Shown here piece after piece: positions 48,084 through 56,623 of a stretch of DNA of 64,000 nucleotides. The translations under genes were made by a program, and so were the position numbers. Location: NCBI GenBank assembly GCA_963837735.1, contig CAWIOM010000014.1, positions 1-64,000 on the forward strand, given 5' to 3'. The stretch is from VRUE01 sp963837735. GTDB lineage: Bacteria > Actinomycetota > Thermoleophilia > Solirubrobacterales > 70-9. Under the pieces are notes generated by a model. It did not search any database and was not told the DNA's origin. It saw only the letters and a program-made list of their open reading frames with translations. Position 1 is the stretch's first letter. The number at the start of each line of letters is the position of its first letter.

Positions 48084-48858
48084 TCTGCTCCCGGACCTGC
48101 TCCAGAGCGCGGCGCAGGATCCGCGAGACGTGCATCTGCGAGTGACCGATCCGCTCGGCGATCTGCGACTGCGTCATGTCCTCGACGAAGCGGAGTCGGA
48201 GAACCAGGCGGGCGCGCTCGTCGAGGTGGGGTAGGGCGGCATCGAGGGCGACGCGGCCCTCGACCAGCTCGAAGTTCTTGTCCTCCTCGCCGATCCAGTC
48301 GGCGGGTGTGGCCTCTTCGGCTTCGTCGCCCCGCGCCGGCCGGTCGAGGGAGAGCGGGCGCCGGTTGTGGTTGGCCTCGAGGACCTCGAGGACGTCCGTC
48401 GGCTCGAGCTCGAGGCGCTCGGCGATCTCGCCGATCGTCGGTGAGCGTTGCAGCTGCTCGGTCAGCTTGGTGATCGCCTTGTCGACCTGGGCCATGCGGT
48501 CGTGAAGCCCGCGCGGCACTCGAACCGTCCAGGCCCGGTCGCGGAAATGCCGCTTCAGCTCGCCGAGGATCGTCGGCGAGGCGAAGGCGCTGAACGGGAT
48601 GCCGCGCTCAGGGTCGAAGCGGTCGACGGCCTTGACCAGCGCCAGGCTGGCGACCTGGAGAAGGTCGTCGAAGGACTCGCTGGCGCCGCGGTAGCGCCCA
48701 GCCAGCCGTTTGGCGAAGTCGAGGTTCCGGCTCACCAGCTCCTCCCGGACGGCGGGGTCGTGAGTGGCGGCGAACCGGCGCCAGAGCTCGCGTTCGTCGG
48801 TCAGCTGCTCCTGCGGGCCGGGGCTGTGAACCGGCTCGCTCTCGTCCTTTCTGGCCAC
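48058..48858 (-). CDS. SigB/SigF-type alternative RNA polymerase sigma factor
   Basis: 266 aa from GTG 48858. Regions 2 (RNLDFAKRLAGRYRGASESFDDLLQVASLALVKAVDRFDPERGIPFSAFA), 3 (SPTIGEIAERLELEPTDVLE) and 4 (LPHLDERARLVLRLRFVEDMTQSQIAERIGHSQMHVSRILRRAL) are complete. Belongs with general-stress group 3 sigma factors, controlled by the adjacent kinase, STAS and phosphatase. An ATG 81 bp upstream also fits. Divergent from superoxide dismutase, which may be a target. Confidence 0.92.
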   Translation of the reverse strand: MARKDESEPVHSPGPQEQLTDERELWRRFAATHDPAVREELVSRNLDFAKRLAGRYRGASESFDDLLQVASLALVKAVDRFDPERGIPFSAFASPTILGELKRHFRDRAWTVRVPRGLHDRMAQVDKAITKLTEQLQRSPTIGEIAERLELEPTDVLEVLEANHNRRPLSLDRPARGDEAEEATPADWIGEEDKNFELVEGRVALDAALPHLDERARLVLRLRFVEDMTQSQIAERIGHSQMHVSRILRRALEQVREQIREQERGT

Positions 48859-48960
48859 CCCCGCACCGTAGCTGTCGGCGGCCGTCCACCTACACTCGTC
48901 CGACGGGGCCGAACCCTTAGGCTCCCGAAGGACTTCCAATCCGATTCAAGGAGACGCCAG

Positions 48961-49566
48961 ATGGCCTATTCGGTTCCCGACCTTCCCTACGCATACGACG
49001 CGCTCGAGCCCCATATCGACGAGGCGACAATGAGGGTGCACCACGACAAGCACCACCAGGCCTACGTCGACAAAGCCAACGCCGCACTGGAGGGGACCGA
49101 GTGGGCCGACCGGGACGTCGAGGACGTGCTCCGCGACCTCACCAGCCTGCCCGAGGACAAGCAGGGCCCGGTTCGCAACAACGCCGGCGGCCACTACAAC
49201 CACTCGCTCTTCTGGCAGATGCTGAGCCCTGACGGCGGCGGCGAGCCCGGTGGCGAGATCGGCTCGGCGATCGCCGGCGCCTTCGGCTCCTTCGATGCCT
49301 TCAAGGACGAGTTCAAGAAAGCGGGCATCGGCCAGTTCGGCTCGGGTTGGGCCTGGCTCGTCCACGACGGCTCCGGGCTGGCGGTTGCGAAAACGCCGAA
49401 CCAGGACTCGCCTGTTTCCAGCGGCCAGACGCCGCTGCTCGGCTGCGACGTCTGGGAGCACGCCTACTACCTCAAGTACCAGAACAAGCGCCCCGACTAC
49501 ATCGACGCCTTCTGGAACGTCGTCAACTGGGACTACGTCGGGCAGCGCCTCGCCGACGCAGGCTGA
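48961..49566 (+). CDS. sodA: Superoxide dismutase, Mn/Fe family
   Basis: 201 aa. Dismutates superoxide in the cytoplasm. Metal ligands fit the family: His27 in VHHDKHHQAYV, His in GGHYNHSLFW, and Asp/His in DVWEHAYYLKYQN. Start ATG 48961 with AAGGAGA 8 bp upstream. Mn versus Fe preference is uncertain; GG and Gln/His patterns suggest Mn. Beside the stress sigma gene, so stress control is plausible. Confidence 0.95.
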   Translation: MAYSVPDLPYAYDALEPHIDEATMRVHHDKHHQAYVDKANAALEGTEWADRDVEDVLRDLTSLPEDKQGPVRNNAGGHYNHSLFWQMLSPDGGGEPGGEIGSAIAGAFGSFDAFKDEFKKAGIGQFGSGWAWLVHDGSGLAVAKTPNQDSPVSSGQTPLLGCDVWEHAYYLKYQNKRPDYIDAFWNVVNWDYVGQRLADAG

Positions 49567-49571
49567 GCGGG

Positions 49572-49595
49572 GCTAGATGGCCGATTCCATCTAGC
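49572..49595. terminator. Bidirectional hairpin terminator between sod and GMC genes
   Basis: GCTAGATGG-CCGATT-CCATCTAGC, a perfect 9-bp stem with 6-base loop directly after the sod stop, overlapping the GMC stop codon. It lies between convergent genes and can serve both strands; the T-run is weak. Confidence 0.55.
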
Positions 49596-51291
49596 GGGCG
49601 ACTGCGGTTGCCGGCCGCGCCGCCTCCGGCAGGTGGCGCGGCTCCTCCCCCTCCTTGAGGGGGATCCTGCTCATCGCGTGCTCGGCCTTGGCGGTGATCG
49701 TCAGGCTCGGGTTGACGCCCGGGTTGGCGGGCATCGCGGCCCCGTCGGTGACCAGCAGGTTCTCGTAGCCGAAGACCCGGTTGCCGGCGTCGACGACGCC
49801 GCTCTCCGGGTCGGCGCCGACGACCGCGCCGCCGAGGATGTGGGCGGTGGTGGGGACGTTCTGGATCGACTCGGTCAGTGCGCTCTGGGCGATGCCGCCG
49901 GTTTTCTTTGCGAACCAGCGGGCTGCCGCGGCGGCCGCGGGCAGGTAGATCGGGTTGGGCCGCTCGGGGTCCTGCTCGGTCTGCAGCCGCACTCCGCCGC
50001 CGAAGATCCTGCGCTTCGGTTTCAGGTGCATCGCCGCGTCCACGGTCTGCATGACGAGCAGGATCACCGTGCGCCGCGACCATCTGAACGGGAAGACCAT
50101 GCGCCCGGTCTGCAGGGGGTGGCGGATCATCTCCGCCAGCCACTTCAGCGGCCGGGTCAGTTTCGTGCCGGGCCCCGCCATCGCCGTGAACGTATTGCTC
50201 ATGATGTCGCCGGCCTCGCCGTAGGTGACGACCTCGATGTGGGTGTCGGGGTCGGGGTAGATGCTCGACGTGATCGCCACGGAGCGGCTGAAGTCGCGGT
50301 CGTCGTCGCGGGCCGTCACCGACTGGATCGACTCGGAGTTGGTGCGGATCACGTCGCCGATTCGGTCCGAGAGTCGCGGCAGTGCGCCGCTGTGCTTGCA
50401 GTTGGCGAGCAGGTTGTTCGTGCCGAGGGCGCCGGCTGCGATGACGACGCCACGCGCCCTGACCGAATGGCGACGCTTGCGGAACCAGGAGCCGGAGCGC
50501 TCATGACTCACCTCGTAGCCGCCGGAGCCGTCCGCCGCGCCGAGCGGGCGCACCTCGGTCACCTGCCGTTCGGGGAAGATCCGCACGCCGAGCTTCTCGG
50601 CGAACCAGAGGTAGTTCTTCATCAGCGTGTTCTTGGCGCCGTGGCGACAGCCGACCATGCAGCTGCCACAGCGCATGCAGCCGGTCCGCGCCGGCCCCTC
50701 GCCTTCGAAGAAGGGGTCGGGGACCTCGACGCCCGGCTGGTCGAAGAAGACGCCGACCTTGGTGTTGGTGAAGGTCTCGCCGACACCGATGTCCTCGGCG
50801 TATTCCTTGAGCAGCACATCGGCCGGCCCCATGCCCTCGTACTCGACGACTCCGAGCATCCGCTCAGCCGTGTCGTAGTGGGGAGCGAGCTCCGCCTCCC
50901 AGTTGCCGAGGTCGGCCCACTGGGAGTCCTTGAAGAAGGTCGGCCGCGCCCGGTAGAGGGTGTTGGCGTAGCCGAGGCTGCCGCCGCCGACGCCGCTGCC
51001 GGAGACGACGAATACGTCCTTGAAGAAGGTCATCCGCAGGACGCCGCGCATGCCCCACTTGGGCCACCAGAAATAACGGCGCGGTTCGCGCAGAGTGGAG
51101 GCGGCGAAGTCCTCGTCCCGAAACCGGCTGCCGCACTCGAGCACCGCCACGGAATATCCCTTTTCGGCCAATCTCAGCGCCGAGACAGACCCTCCAAATC
51201 CGGAGCCCACAACGACCCAATCGACATCGAATCTGCCCGCCGCGCCTGGGCTTGGGCCTCGGTCCTCCGTAGCTTGTGATTTGAGGGCCAT
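49591..51291 (-). CDS. GMC-type FAD oxidoreductase (cholesterol oxidase-like)
   Basis: 566 aa from ATG 51291. FAD-binding VVVGSGFGGS (residues 27-35), and the Cys-rich segment GCMRCGSCMVGCRHGAKNTL. The C-terminal GMC signature is LGGAVVGADPESGVVDAGNRVFGYENLLVTDGAAMPANPGVNPSLTITAKAEHAM. Oxidises alcohols or sterol-like compounds, reducing O2 or another acceptor. A rubredoxin gene lies just upstream on the same strand and could be its electron partner (inference). The frame continues upstream but that is rubredoxin shadow. Confidence 0.9.
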   Translation of the reverse strand: MALKSQATEDRGPSPGAAGRFDVDWVVVGSGFGGSVSALRLAEKGYSVAVLECGSRFRDEDFAASTLREPRRYFWWPKWGMRGVLRMTFFKDVFVVSGSGVGGGSLGYANTLYRARPTFFKDSQWADLGNWEAELAPHYDTAERMLGVVEYEGMGPADVLLKEYAEDIGVGETFTNTKVGVFFDQPGVEVPDPFFEGEGPARTGCMRCGSCMVGCRHGAKNTLMKNYLWFAEKLGVRIFPERQVTEVRPLGAADGSGGYEVSHERSGSWFRKRRHSVRARGVVIAAGALGTNNLLANCKHSGALPRLSDRIGDVIRTNSESIQSVTARDDDRDFSRSVAITSSIYPDPDTHIEVVTYGEAGDIMSNTFTAMAGPGTKLTRPLKWLAEMIRHPLQTGRMVFPFRWSRRTVILLVMQTVDAAMHLKPKRRIFGGGVRLQTEQDPERPNPIYLPAAAAAARWFAKKTGGIAQSALTESIQNVPTTAHILGGAVVGADPESGVVDAGNRVFGYENLLVTDGAAMPANPGVNPSLTITAKAEHAMSRIPLKEGEEPRHLPEAARPATAVAR

Positions 51292-51396
51292 GAGTAGGGG
51301 TGGAGCGTCTTGTACTTTTTCGCCAAATCGCTTCGAGGTCAGCCGGTTTCCGCTTATCGAAAAAGTTAAGCGAAACCCCTGCTCATGGCCCTCAAC
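51281..51396. repeat. Palindrome using the GMC start region as arms
   Basis: The first bases of the GMC gene with its ATG (51281-51300) are repeated inverted at 51377-51396 with one mismatch. Inside, TACTTTTTCG pairs with CGAAAAAGTTA, and GTTTCCGCTTA (51346) with TAAGCGAAAC (51367). The right arm also holds the rubredoxin stop codon. The whole 116 bp can form a long hairpin just before the GMC start. Confidence 0.7.
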
Positions 51397-51583
51397 CCTC
51401 GCCCGGCTCGAGGGGGCGGAAGTCGCTCGTTCGAGCCCCGCAGACGGGGCAGAACCAGTCGCGAGGGATGTCCTCGAACTTCGTTCCGGGGGGGATGCCG
51501 CCGTCCGGGTCTCCGATCGCCGGGTCGTAGATGAAGCCACAGCTCTCGCAGATCCAGAGGGTCGCTTCCGTCGTCGCGCTCAT
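51392..51583 (-). CDS. Rubredoxin
   Basis: 63 aa. Small one-electron iron carrier. Two iron-binding knuckles, Cys12/Cys15 in ICESCGFIYD and Cys45/Cys48 in FCPVCGARTSDF, with the family GDPDGGIPPGTKFEDIP. Directly upstream of the GMC oxidoreductase and downstream of lemA on the same strand; rubredoxins often serve oxygenases or alkane hydroxylases. Confidence 0.96.
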   Translation of the reverse strand: MSATTEATLWICESCGFIYDPAIGDPDGGIPPGTKFEDIPRDWFCPVCGARTSDFRPLEPGEG

Positions 51584-51610
51584 GGCCCGGAGTCTAGAAG
51601 AGCCGCCCGA

Positions 51611-52174
51611 CTATTTGTCGAAGCTGACGGAGACGGGTTCGCGGTCGGTGGGATCCTCGATCTCGAAGAACTCGCGTTTCGTGAAGTTGCCCTGGTTGGC
51701 GACGATCGAGCCCGGGAACTGTTCGATGGTTGTGTTGTAGGACTGGACGTTGGAGTTGTAGATCCGGCGCGACGCCTGGATCTCGTCCTCGAGCTCGGAG
51801 AGGTTGCGGCTCAGCTGCTGGAAGTTCTCGGTGGCGCGCAGGGTCGGATAGTTCTCGGCGACCGCTTTGACGTCGGCGAGCGCCTGGGTGAGTTTCTGCT
51901 CGGCTTTCGCCGTCTCCTCGACCGTCTGGGCTTTCATGGCATCGGCCCGTGCCTGCGTCGTCTTCTCGAAGGTCGAGCTCTCGTGCTCGGCGTAGCCCTT
52001 GACGGTCTCGACCAGGTTCGGGACGAGGTCGTGGCGGCGTTTGAGCTGTACGTCGATCCCGCTCCAGGACTCGTTGACGCGGTTGCGCGAGGAGATGATC
52101 GAGTTGCGCTTGAGGATGAAGTAAAGGACCGCGAGAACGATGATCGCGACGATTACGATGAGGGCGATGGTCAT
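51611..52174 (-). CDS. LemA family protein
   Basis: 187 aa. N-terminal membrane helix (IALIVIVAIIVLAVLYFI), then long coiled helices with the LemA hallmarks RNRVNESWSGIDVQLKRRHDLVPNLVETVKGYAEHE and YPTLRATENFQQLSRNLSELEDEI, ending FPGSIVANQGNFTKREFFEIED. Function of the family is poorly defined. First gene of a minus-strand set with rubredoxin and GMC oxidoreductase. Confidence 0.95.
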   Translation of the reverse strand: MTIALIVIVAIIVLAVLYFILKRNSIISSRNRVNESWSGIDVQLKRRHDLVPNLVETVKGYAEHESSTFEKTTQARADAMKAQTVEETAKAEQKLTQALADVKAVAENYPTLRATENFQQLSRNLSELEDEIQASRRIYNSNVQSYNTTIEQFPGSIVANQGNFTKREFFEIEDPTDREPVSVSFDK

Positions 52175-52250
52175 TGAGGCTCCTGTGGTCGGACCGGTCG
52201 AACCTGGGCATGCGCAATCCTACCGGCCGTGAGCGCGCAGGAGAGACGTT

Positions 52251-52925
52251 GTGAGCGGTAAGCAGGAAGCCCAGGATTGGGCGGAGACGGTTCGCAGGTA
52301 CGGCGACCGCAACGGCCTCTCCTACGAGGAGGTCGGCGGGATCAATCCCAAAGACGGCCCGGTGGCGCTCTGCGTCGGCGGCGGCAATCGCCTCACGGGG
52401 CAGCTCGTTGAAGGGTTTTGGGGGGCCTGCTGCGACGCCGACGAAAAGGAGGTCGGGGGGCTCTTCGGCAAGGCGCTCGTGCCGACGGCGATACTCGCCA
52501 AGGCCCACATGCCCGACCTGGCAAAGGTCGTGCCCGCCTTCAACGTCGAGTCGATCGAGGGCGCCGAGGCGGTCACCCGGCACCTGGTCCGCAAGGTCGA
52601 GTTCGAGTCGATCGAGTTCAACAAGCGCTTTACCGCCACCGTGCCGCGGGAGTACGACCCGGTCGCCCTGCGGGAGCTGTTCAGCCCGGGCTTCCTCACC
52701 TGGACGACGACGATGACCGGGGAGATCGACTTCGGCGTCAACGACCGGCAGCTCTGGTTCCTCTGGCACCTGCGCGAGCGCACCGACGGAGAGTTGAAGG
52801 AGGCGCTGAAGAACGCCGGCCAGCTGTTCAGACGGCTCTACGGCGAGATGCAGGAGGACGGCCTCCACACCTACCCGCCCGGGCCCTGGCACGCCGGGCT
52901 CGAGCCCTTTCCCGACCAGCTCTAG
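52251..52925 (+). CDS. Conserved-looking protein of unknown function
   Basis: 224 aa from GTG 52251. No signal peptide or membrane span. Visible landmarks are VGGGNRLTGQLVEGFWGACCDADEKE, HLVRKVEFESIEFNKRF and WFLWHLRERTDGELKEAL. I do not recognise the family. Codon use and G+C are like neighbours. It is divergent from lemA across 76 bp and overlaps the convergent glycosyltransferase by 4 bp. DUF3137-like galanin/cell-surface proteins share some layout, but I cannot confirm. Confidence 0.75.
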   Translation: MSGKQEAQDWAETVRRYGDRNGLSYEEVGGINPKDGPVALCVGGGNRLTGQLVEGFWGACCDADEKEVGGLFGKALVPTAILAKAHMPDLAKVVPAFNVESIEGAEAVTRHLVRKVEFESIEFNKRFTATVPREYDPVALRELFSPGFLTWTTTMTGEIDFGVNDRQLWFLWHLRERTDGELKEALKNAGQLFRRLYGEMQEDGLHTYPPGPWHAGLEPFPDQL

Positions 52926-54073
52926 GCGGTTGCCGCAAAGGCCTCGGCCAGCGCCCGTGTTCCGGCCGGGAGGCCGTTGTGGCGCTCGACCAGGGCCCGC
53001 AGCGCCGCCAGCTCCGCGTCGTCGACGGCGAGAGCCCCCTGCAGCAACTCGGCGGCGTCGGAACGGAGGGGCGGGTCCCCGAACGGGTCGCGGGCGGCGG
53101 TGTCGTAGGCGGCCACGGTGAGGACGGTCCCGGCCGCAACGCCGTCCCCGCCGGCGCGGGCGACGACCACGGGCCGGCCGATCGCCGCCGCCTCGAGCGT
53201 CGTCTGGCCCTGGGCGACGATCAGGTCCGCCGCGGCGAGCCTCGCGATCGGGTCGGCCGGCGGCGGCTCGATGCGCCAGGTTCCGCGCGGCAGCCGGTCT
53301 TGGCAGAGCGATATCGCCTCACCCCGCCAGGGGCCCTCGCCGGCGATCGTCATCCGCGGGCTTCCCCCGGCGGCGATCTGCGCCCGGGTCAGCTCCGCGG
53401 CGAGAGCCGCGATCGCCTCCTTCTCGGGCGAGAGCCGCATCAGGGCGAGGATCTCTTCCGGCTCCCGGGAAGCCCGGCGGGGGGAAGACGGGGGAAGACG
53501 GATCGAGGCCGGGAGGACCCTAAATCCCCCGCTGGGCAGGTCGAAGGCGGATGTGATTCGTCGCCGGTGCTCTTCGCCGCGGACGACGGGGACCGCGTGG
53601 GGGTCGGCGAGCGCCTCCGCCAGCACCGCCCGTGCCCGGGGCAGGATCTCGGGGCCGAACCAGGATCGGGCCAGCGTCTTCGGTCCCTGGTGGAGGGCGA
53701 GGACGGCGCGCCCGCACTCGGCGAGGGCGGGCTCGAAGCCTTCCATGACGAGGTGGTCCCAGTGGACGACGGCGACGTCGTGGCCCGCGAGGACCGACCG
53801 CAGCCCGTCGTGACCCTCGGCCGGCCTCCCGTCCCACTCGAAGTCGAGAGTCTCGATCCCGGCCGCCCGCGCCTCGCTCGATAGCGGTCCGGGCGGCGCC
53901 ACGATCGTCGCCCGGCCTCCGTCCTCGACGTGGCGGCCGAGCAGGTTTATCCACTGGCGGGCGGAGCCGCCGGCGATCAGGTTGTGAAGGAGGCAGCAGA
54001 CGCTGTCCACCCCGAGCTCGCATTGATCCCCGGCGCGCTGCGAATATGCCGCCTGTGTCATCCCTGGTTCCAT
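52922..54073 (-). CDS. Glycosyltransferase-like protein (GT4 type)
   Basis: 383 aa (ATG 54073, or ATG 54061). N-terminal half has a Rossmann-like pattern (LHNLIAGGSARQWINLLGRHVEDGGRATIVAP), typical of GT-B enzymes. The C-terminal half has LMRLSPEKEAIAALAAELTRAQ, GEGPWRGEA and AAADLIVAQGQTTLEAAAIGRPVVVARAGG, like the nucleotide-sugar site of GT4 (the usual EG.G is replaced by QGQTTLE). Start overlaps the divergent hexapeptide gene by up to 28 bp. Sugar and acceptor unknown. Confidence 0.78.
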   Translation of the reverse strand: MEPGMTQAAYSQRAGDQCELGVDSVCCLLHNLIAGGSARQWINLLGRHVEDGGRATIVAPPGPLSSEARAAGIETLDFEWDGRPAEGHDGLRSVLAGHDVAVVHWDHLVMEGFEPALAECGRAVLALHQGPKTLARSWFGPEILPRARAVLAEALADPHAVPVVRGEEHRRRITSAFDLPSGGFRVLPASIRLPPSSPRRASREPEEILALMRLSPEKEAIAALAAELTRAQIAAGGSPRMTIAGEGPWRGEAISLCQDRLPRGTWRIEPPPADPIARLAAADLIVAQGQTTLEAAAIGRPVVVARAGGDGVAAGTVLTVAAYDTAARDPFGDPPLRSDAAELLQGALAVDDAELAALRALVERHNGLPAGTRALAEAFAATA

Positions 54074-54735
54074 CCGATCTCGCGCCCGGCCTCCTGATCG
54101 GCGCCCGGGTGGAAATTGCCGACGACGTCGATATCGGCCCCAACGTCGTCATCTATGACGACGTTCGCATCGAGGCGGGCGTCCGTCTCGACGTCGGCGC
54201 GGTGCTGGGCCGGTCGGCGCGCCTCAGCCGGCGCTCGCGGTCGGTGCCGGTGGGGCGCGAGACGACCGTGATCGAGACGGGAGCGTCGGTCTGCCCGTAC
54301 GCGCTCGTCGGGACGGGGGTCCGAATGGGCCCTCACTCGCTCCTCGGAGACCATGCCCATCTCCGCGAAGGAGTTCGACTCGGAGCAGATGCCATGGTCG
54401 GCGCCGGATGCGGCATCGGGCGGAAGGTGGAGATCGGCGACCGCTCGCGGCTGCAGAACGGCACGGTGGTGGGGCCGAACGTCGTGATCGAGCCGGATTG
54501 CTTCCTCGGGCCGGGGGTCCAGATCCTCACCGGCCGGACGATGGGCAAGCCCTCCCGGGGGAGCTCCAGATTGCTGCGCCGCGGCTGTCAGATCGGCGCC
54601 GGGGCAAAGCTGATGCCCGGAGTCGAGATCGGCGAGGAGGCGGTGGTCGGCGCCGGCGCCGTCGTCGTCCGCGACGTCGCCGGCGGAACCCGCGTGATGG
54701 GCATGCCGGCGCGGGACGGCTACGAGCCCGGGTAG
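54046..54735 (+). CDS. Hexapeptide-repeat acyltransferase (left-handed beta helix)
   Basis: 229 aa with ~10-12 imperfect hexapeptide repeats (IADDVDIGPNVVIYDDVRIEAG, LREGVRLGADAMVGAGCGIG, VEIGDRSRLQNGTVVGPNVVIE, GCQIGAGAKLMPGVEIGEEAVVGAGAVVVRDV) and the end GMPAR. Such proteins acetylate or acylate sugars. Paired divergently with a glycosyltransferase, suggesting work on a surface glycan. ATG 54046 or GTG 54058; the 3' end overlaps the convergent Nudix gene by 16 bp. Confidence 0.88.
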   Translation: MPPVSSLVPSDLAPGLLIGARVEIADDVDIGPNVVIYDDVRIEAGVRLDVGAVLGRSARLSRRSRSVPVGRETTVIETGASVCPYALVGTGVRMGPHSLLGDHAHLREGVRLGADAMVGAGCGIGRKVEIGDRSRLQNGTVVGPNVVIEPDCFLGPGVQILTGRTMGKPSRGSSRLLRRGCQIGAGAKLMPGVEIGEEAVVGAGAVVVRDVAGGTRVMGMPARDGYEPG

Positions 54736-55388
54736 TCGGGGTCGCCCGGCAGGACCACCCTGTGGTCCTCGCTGCTGCCGACGACCTTTGGCAGGATCGG
54801 CTCGATCGGCCGGTCCCGGTATGCCTCCATGGCCTCGTCGGCGGTCGCGAACGGCGCCAGCTCTTCGAGCTGCCTGACGGTGGGGAAGGCGAGGATCAGC
54901 TCGCCCCCCCGATGCGCGTCGAGCGCCGCCTCCGCCTCGAACCAAGAGGCCTCGACGGTCTCGAGTCCGTCGGGCCGGGGCGGCGAGTGGGCGGGGGCCA
55001 TGGCGAGGAAGAACCAGGCGTCGAAGCGCCTCGAGATCACCTCGGGGGTTATCCATCGCGAGAAGAGCACGAGCTCCTCCTCGGCCGGCAGCTCGATCGA
55101 GGCCTCCTCGGCCAGCTCGCGCACAGCGCAGGCGCGGTGCGCGGCCTCGCCCTCGCCGTCGCCGGCGTCGACGCCGCCGCCGGGGAAGACCCAGACGCCG
55201 GGCATGAACCTGGCCTCCGCGGCCCGTTTCAGAAGCAGGACCTCGAGCGCCCGGGCCCTGTGCCGGCCGCCCCGCCGCAGAAGCACGACCGAGGCGGCAG
55301 GCCGCGGCTCCGACGGCGTCCCCAGGTTCGGCGCCTCCGCCGGCCCGCGCCGCCGCTCGCGCTCCACCCGATCTCCCTCAGCACTCAC
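54720..55388 (-). CDS. Nudix hydrolase
   Basis: 222 aa. Nudix box GGGVDAGDGEGEAAHRACAVRELAEEASIEL (residues ~70-100) fits Gx5Ex7REUxEExGU, the Mg-binding pyrophosphatase motif. FSRWITPEVISRRFDAWFFLA downstream resembles the NUDT7/19-like (CoA-type) subgroup. Substrate uncertain. Convergent with the hexapeptide gene. Confidence 0.88.
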   Translation of the reverse strand: MSAEGDRVERERRRGPAEAPNLGTPSEPRPAASVVLLRRGGRHRARALEVLLLKRAAEARFMPGVWVFPGGGVDAGDGEGEAAHRACAVRELAEEASIELPAEEELVLFSRWITPEVISRRFDAWFFLAMAPAHSPPRPDGLETVEASWFEAEAALDAHRGGELILAFPTVRQLEELAPFATADEAMEAYRDRPIEPILPKVVGSSEDHRVVLPGDPDYPGS

Positions 55389-55444
55389 CTGCCCACCCTA
55401 TCCCGACGCGATCGAGCTCCAACCTCCTGCTCGGCGGGAGCTGC

Positions 55445-56623
55445 TCAGGCGCGCCCGAGGGCCTCGCGCCGGGCGCGGCGAATCCAGGCGCGACGGCAGA
55501 GCCAGGCGAGCAGAGCGAGGAGGGCGAGGGGGGCGAGGATCGCCAGCCCGATCACGGTCACTCCCGCCCCGACCGCGAGAATCCGGCCGGCGTCGTCGAG
55601 GCCGTCGCCGATTCCCCAACCGGTGCTGCTGCCGTCGCCCGAGGCCGAGCCGTTGCCGGTCTCGATTCGCAGTGAGACGCGTGAGAGGTTGGCCCGGCGG
55701 CTCAGCGAGGATTGGCGCGAGCGCAGCGCGGCGGCGCGCCGGCGCTCCGAACGCAGTTGCGCTTCGACCGCGGCCCGCTCGGCGTCGGTGTGGGCGTCGG
55801 CGAGCTGGCCGAGCAGCCCCTCGATCCTCGCCCGCGAGTCCCGCAGCTGTTCGCCCACGCGCACGCTTGGCGCGGTGATGTCCTGGGTGGCCTCGTGGCG
55901 CGAGCGGACCTCGCCGATCGCCGAGAAGTCGGCGAGCGCGTCGCCGAGCTTGGTGGAGGGGATCAGGAGCTCGAAGTCGGCGCCGGCGACGCCGGCCTCG
56001 CCGTCGCGGATCGAGGAGCTGAGCACGATCCCGTCGACCGCGTGGACGGCGTCGAAGACCTTGGCGGCGTCGCCGCGCACGTCGCCCGGATCGGCGCCGA
56101 GGACGACATCCGCCGAGCGTTCGATGTCGCGGCGGCCGGCGTCGGCGGCGTAGGGGCCGGTCGTCGGCGCCGGCGGCGACGCGCTCCTCTGGATCTCCGA
56201 GCCGCCCGAGGTGGCGGCTGCACCGGCTTCGGAGCCCTGCGACTCGTACGAGTAGGCGGTGCCCGACGAGCCCTTGGTTGTTCCGGCGTCGGGGAGCGCC
56301 GGCTTCGCGGCCGGGGCCGCCGCGGAGGGCGCCTGAGAGATCGGAGAGCTGGAGGTCGGCGAGCCGCTCTCGGTCGTCGCAACCACGGCGGTGGCGATGA
56401 CAACGGCGGCGAGGGCAAGGCCTCCGGCCGGGGCCAGCAGCCGTCGCGGCGGGGTGAAGGCGACGCGCTCGCGGAGGCGGGCCAGCGCCGCGCCCCAGCG
56501 TGAATCGCGCGGGAATCCGGCGGCGGCACGCGCGTCGAGCTCGGCGGCGAACTCGGGCTCCGGCGTCGGGCGCATCTCGCGCAGCGCGGTGGTTAGCTCG
56601 GTCTCGTTCTCAAAGGGCTTCAT
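55445..56623 (-). CDS. DUF4349 membrane protein, putative anti-sigma partner
   Basis: 392 aa. N-terminal ~60 residues cytosolic, a membrane span (~65-85, LLAPAGGLALAAVVIATAVVA), a Ser/Ala-rich linker and a DUF4349-like region. The latter has RRDIERSADVVLGADPGDVRGDAAKVFDAVHAVDGIV, an alpha-helical coiled section (AQLRSERRRAAALRSRQSSLSRR), a second span and a basic end. It overlaps the upstream ECF sigma gene by 14 bp, the usual layout for a membrane anti-sigma; that role is inference. Confidence 0.85.
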   Translation of the reverse strand: MKPFENETELTTALREMRPTPEPEFAAELDARAAAGFPRDSRWGAALARLRERVAFTPPRRLLAPAGGLALAAVVIATAVVATTESGSPTSSSPISQAPSAAAPAAKPALPDAGTTKGSSGTAYSYESQGSEAGAAATSGGSEIQRSASPPAPTTGPYAADAGRRDIERSADVVLGADPGDVRGDAAKVFDAVHAVDGIVLSSSIRDGEAGVAGADFELLIPSTKLGDALADFSAIGEVRSRHEATQDITAPSVRVGEQLRDSRARIEGLLGQLADAHTDAERAAVEAQLRSERRRAAALRSRQSSLSRRANLSRVSLRIETGNGSASGDGSSTGWGIGDGLDDAGRILAVGAGVTVIGLAILAPLALLALLAWLCRRAWIRRARREALGRA

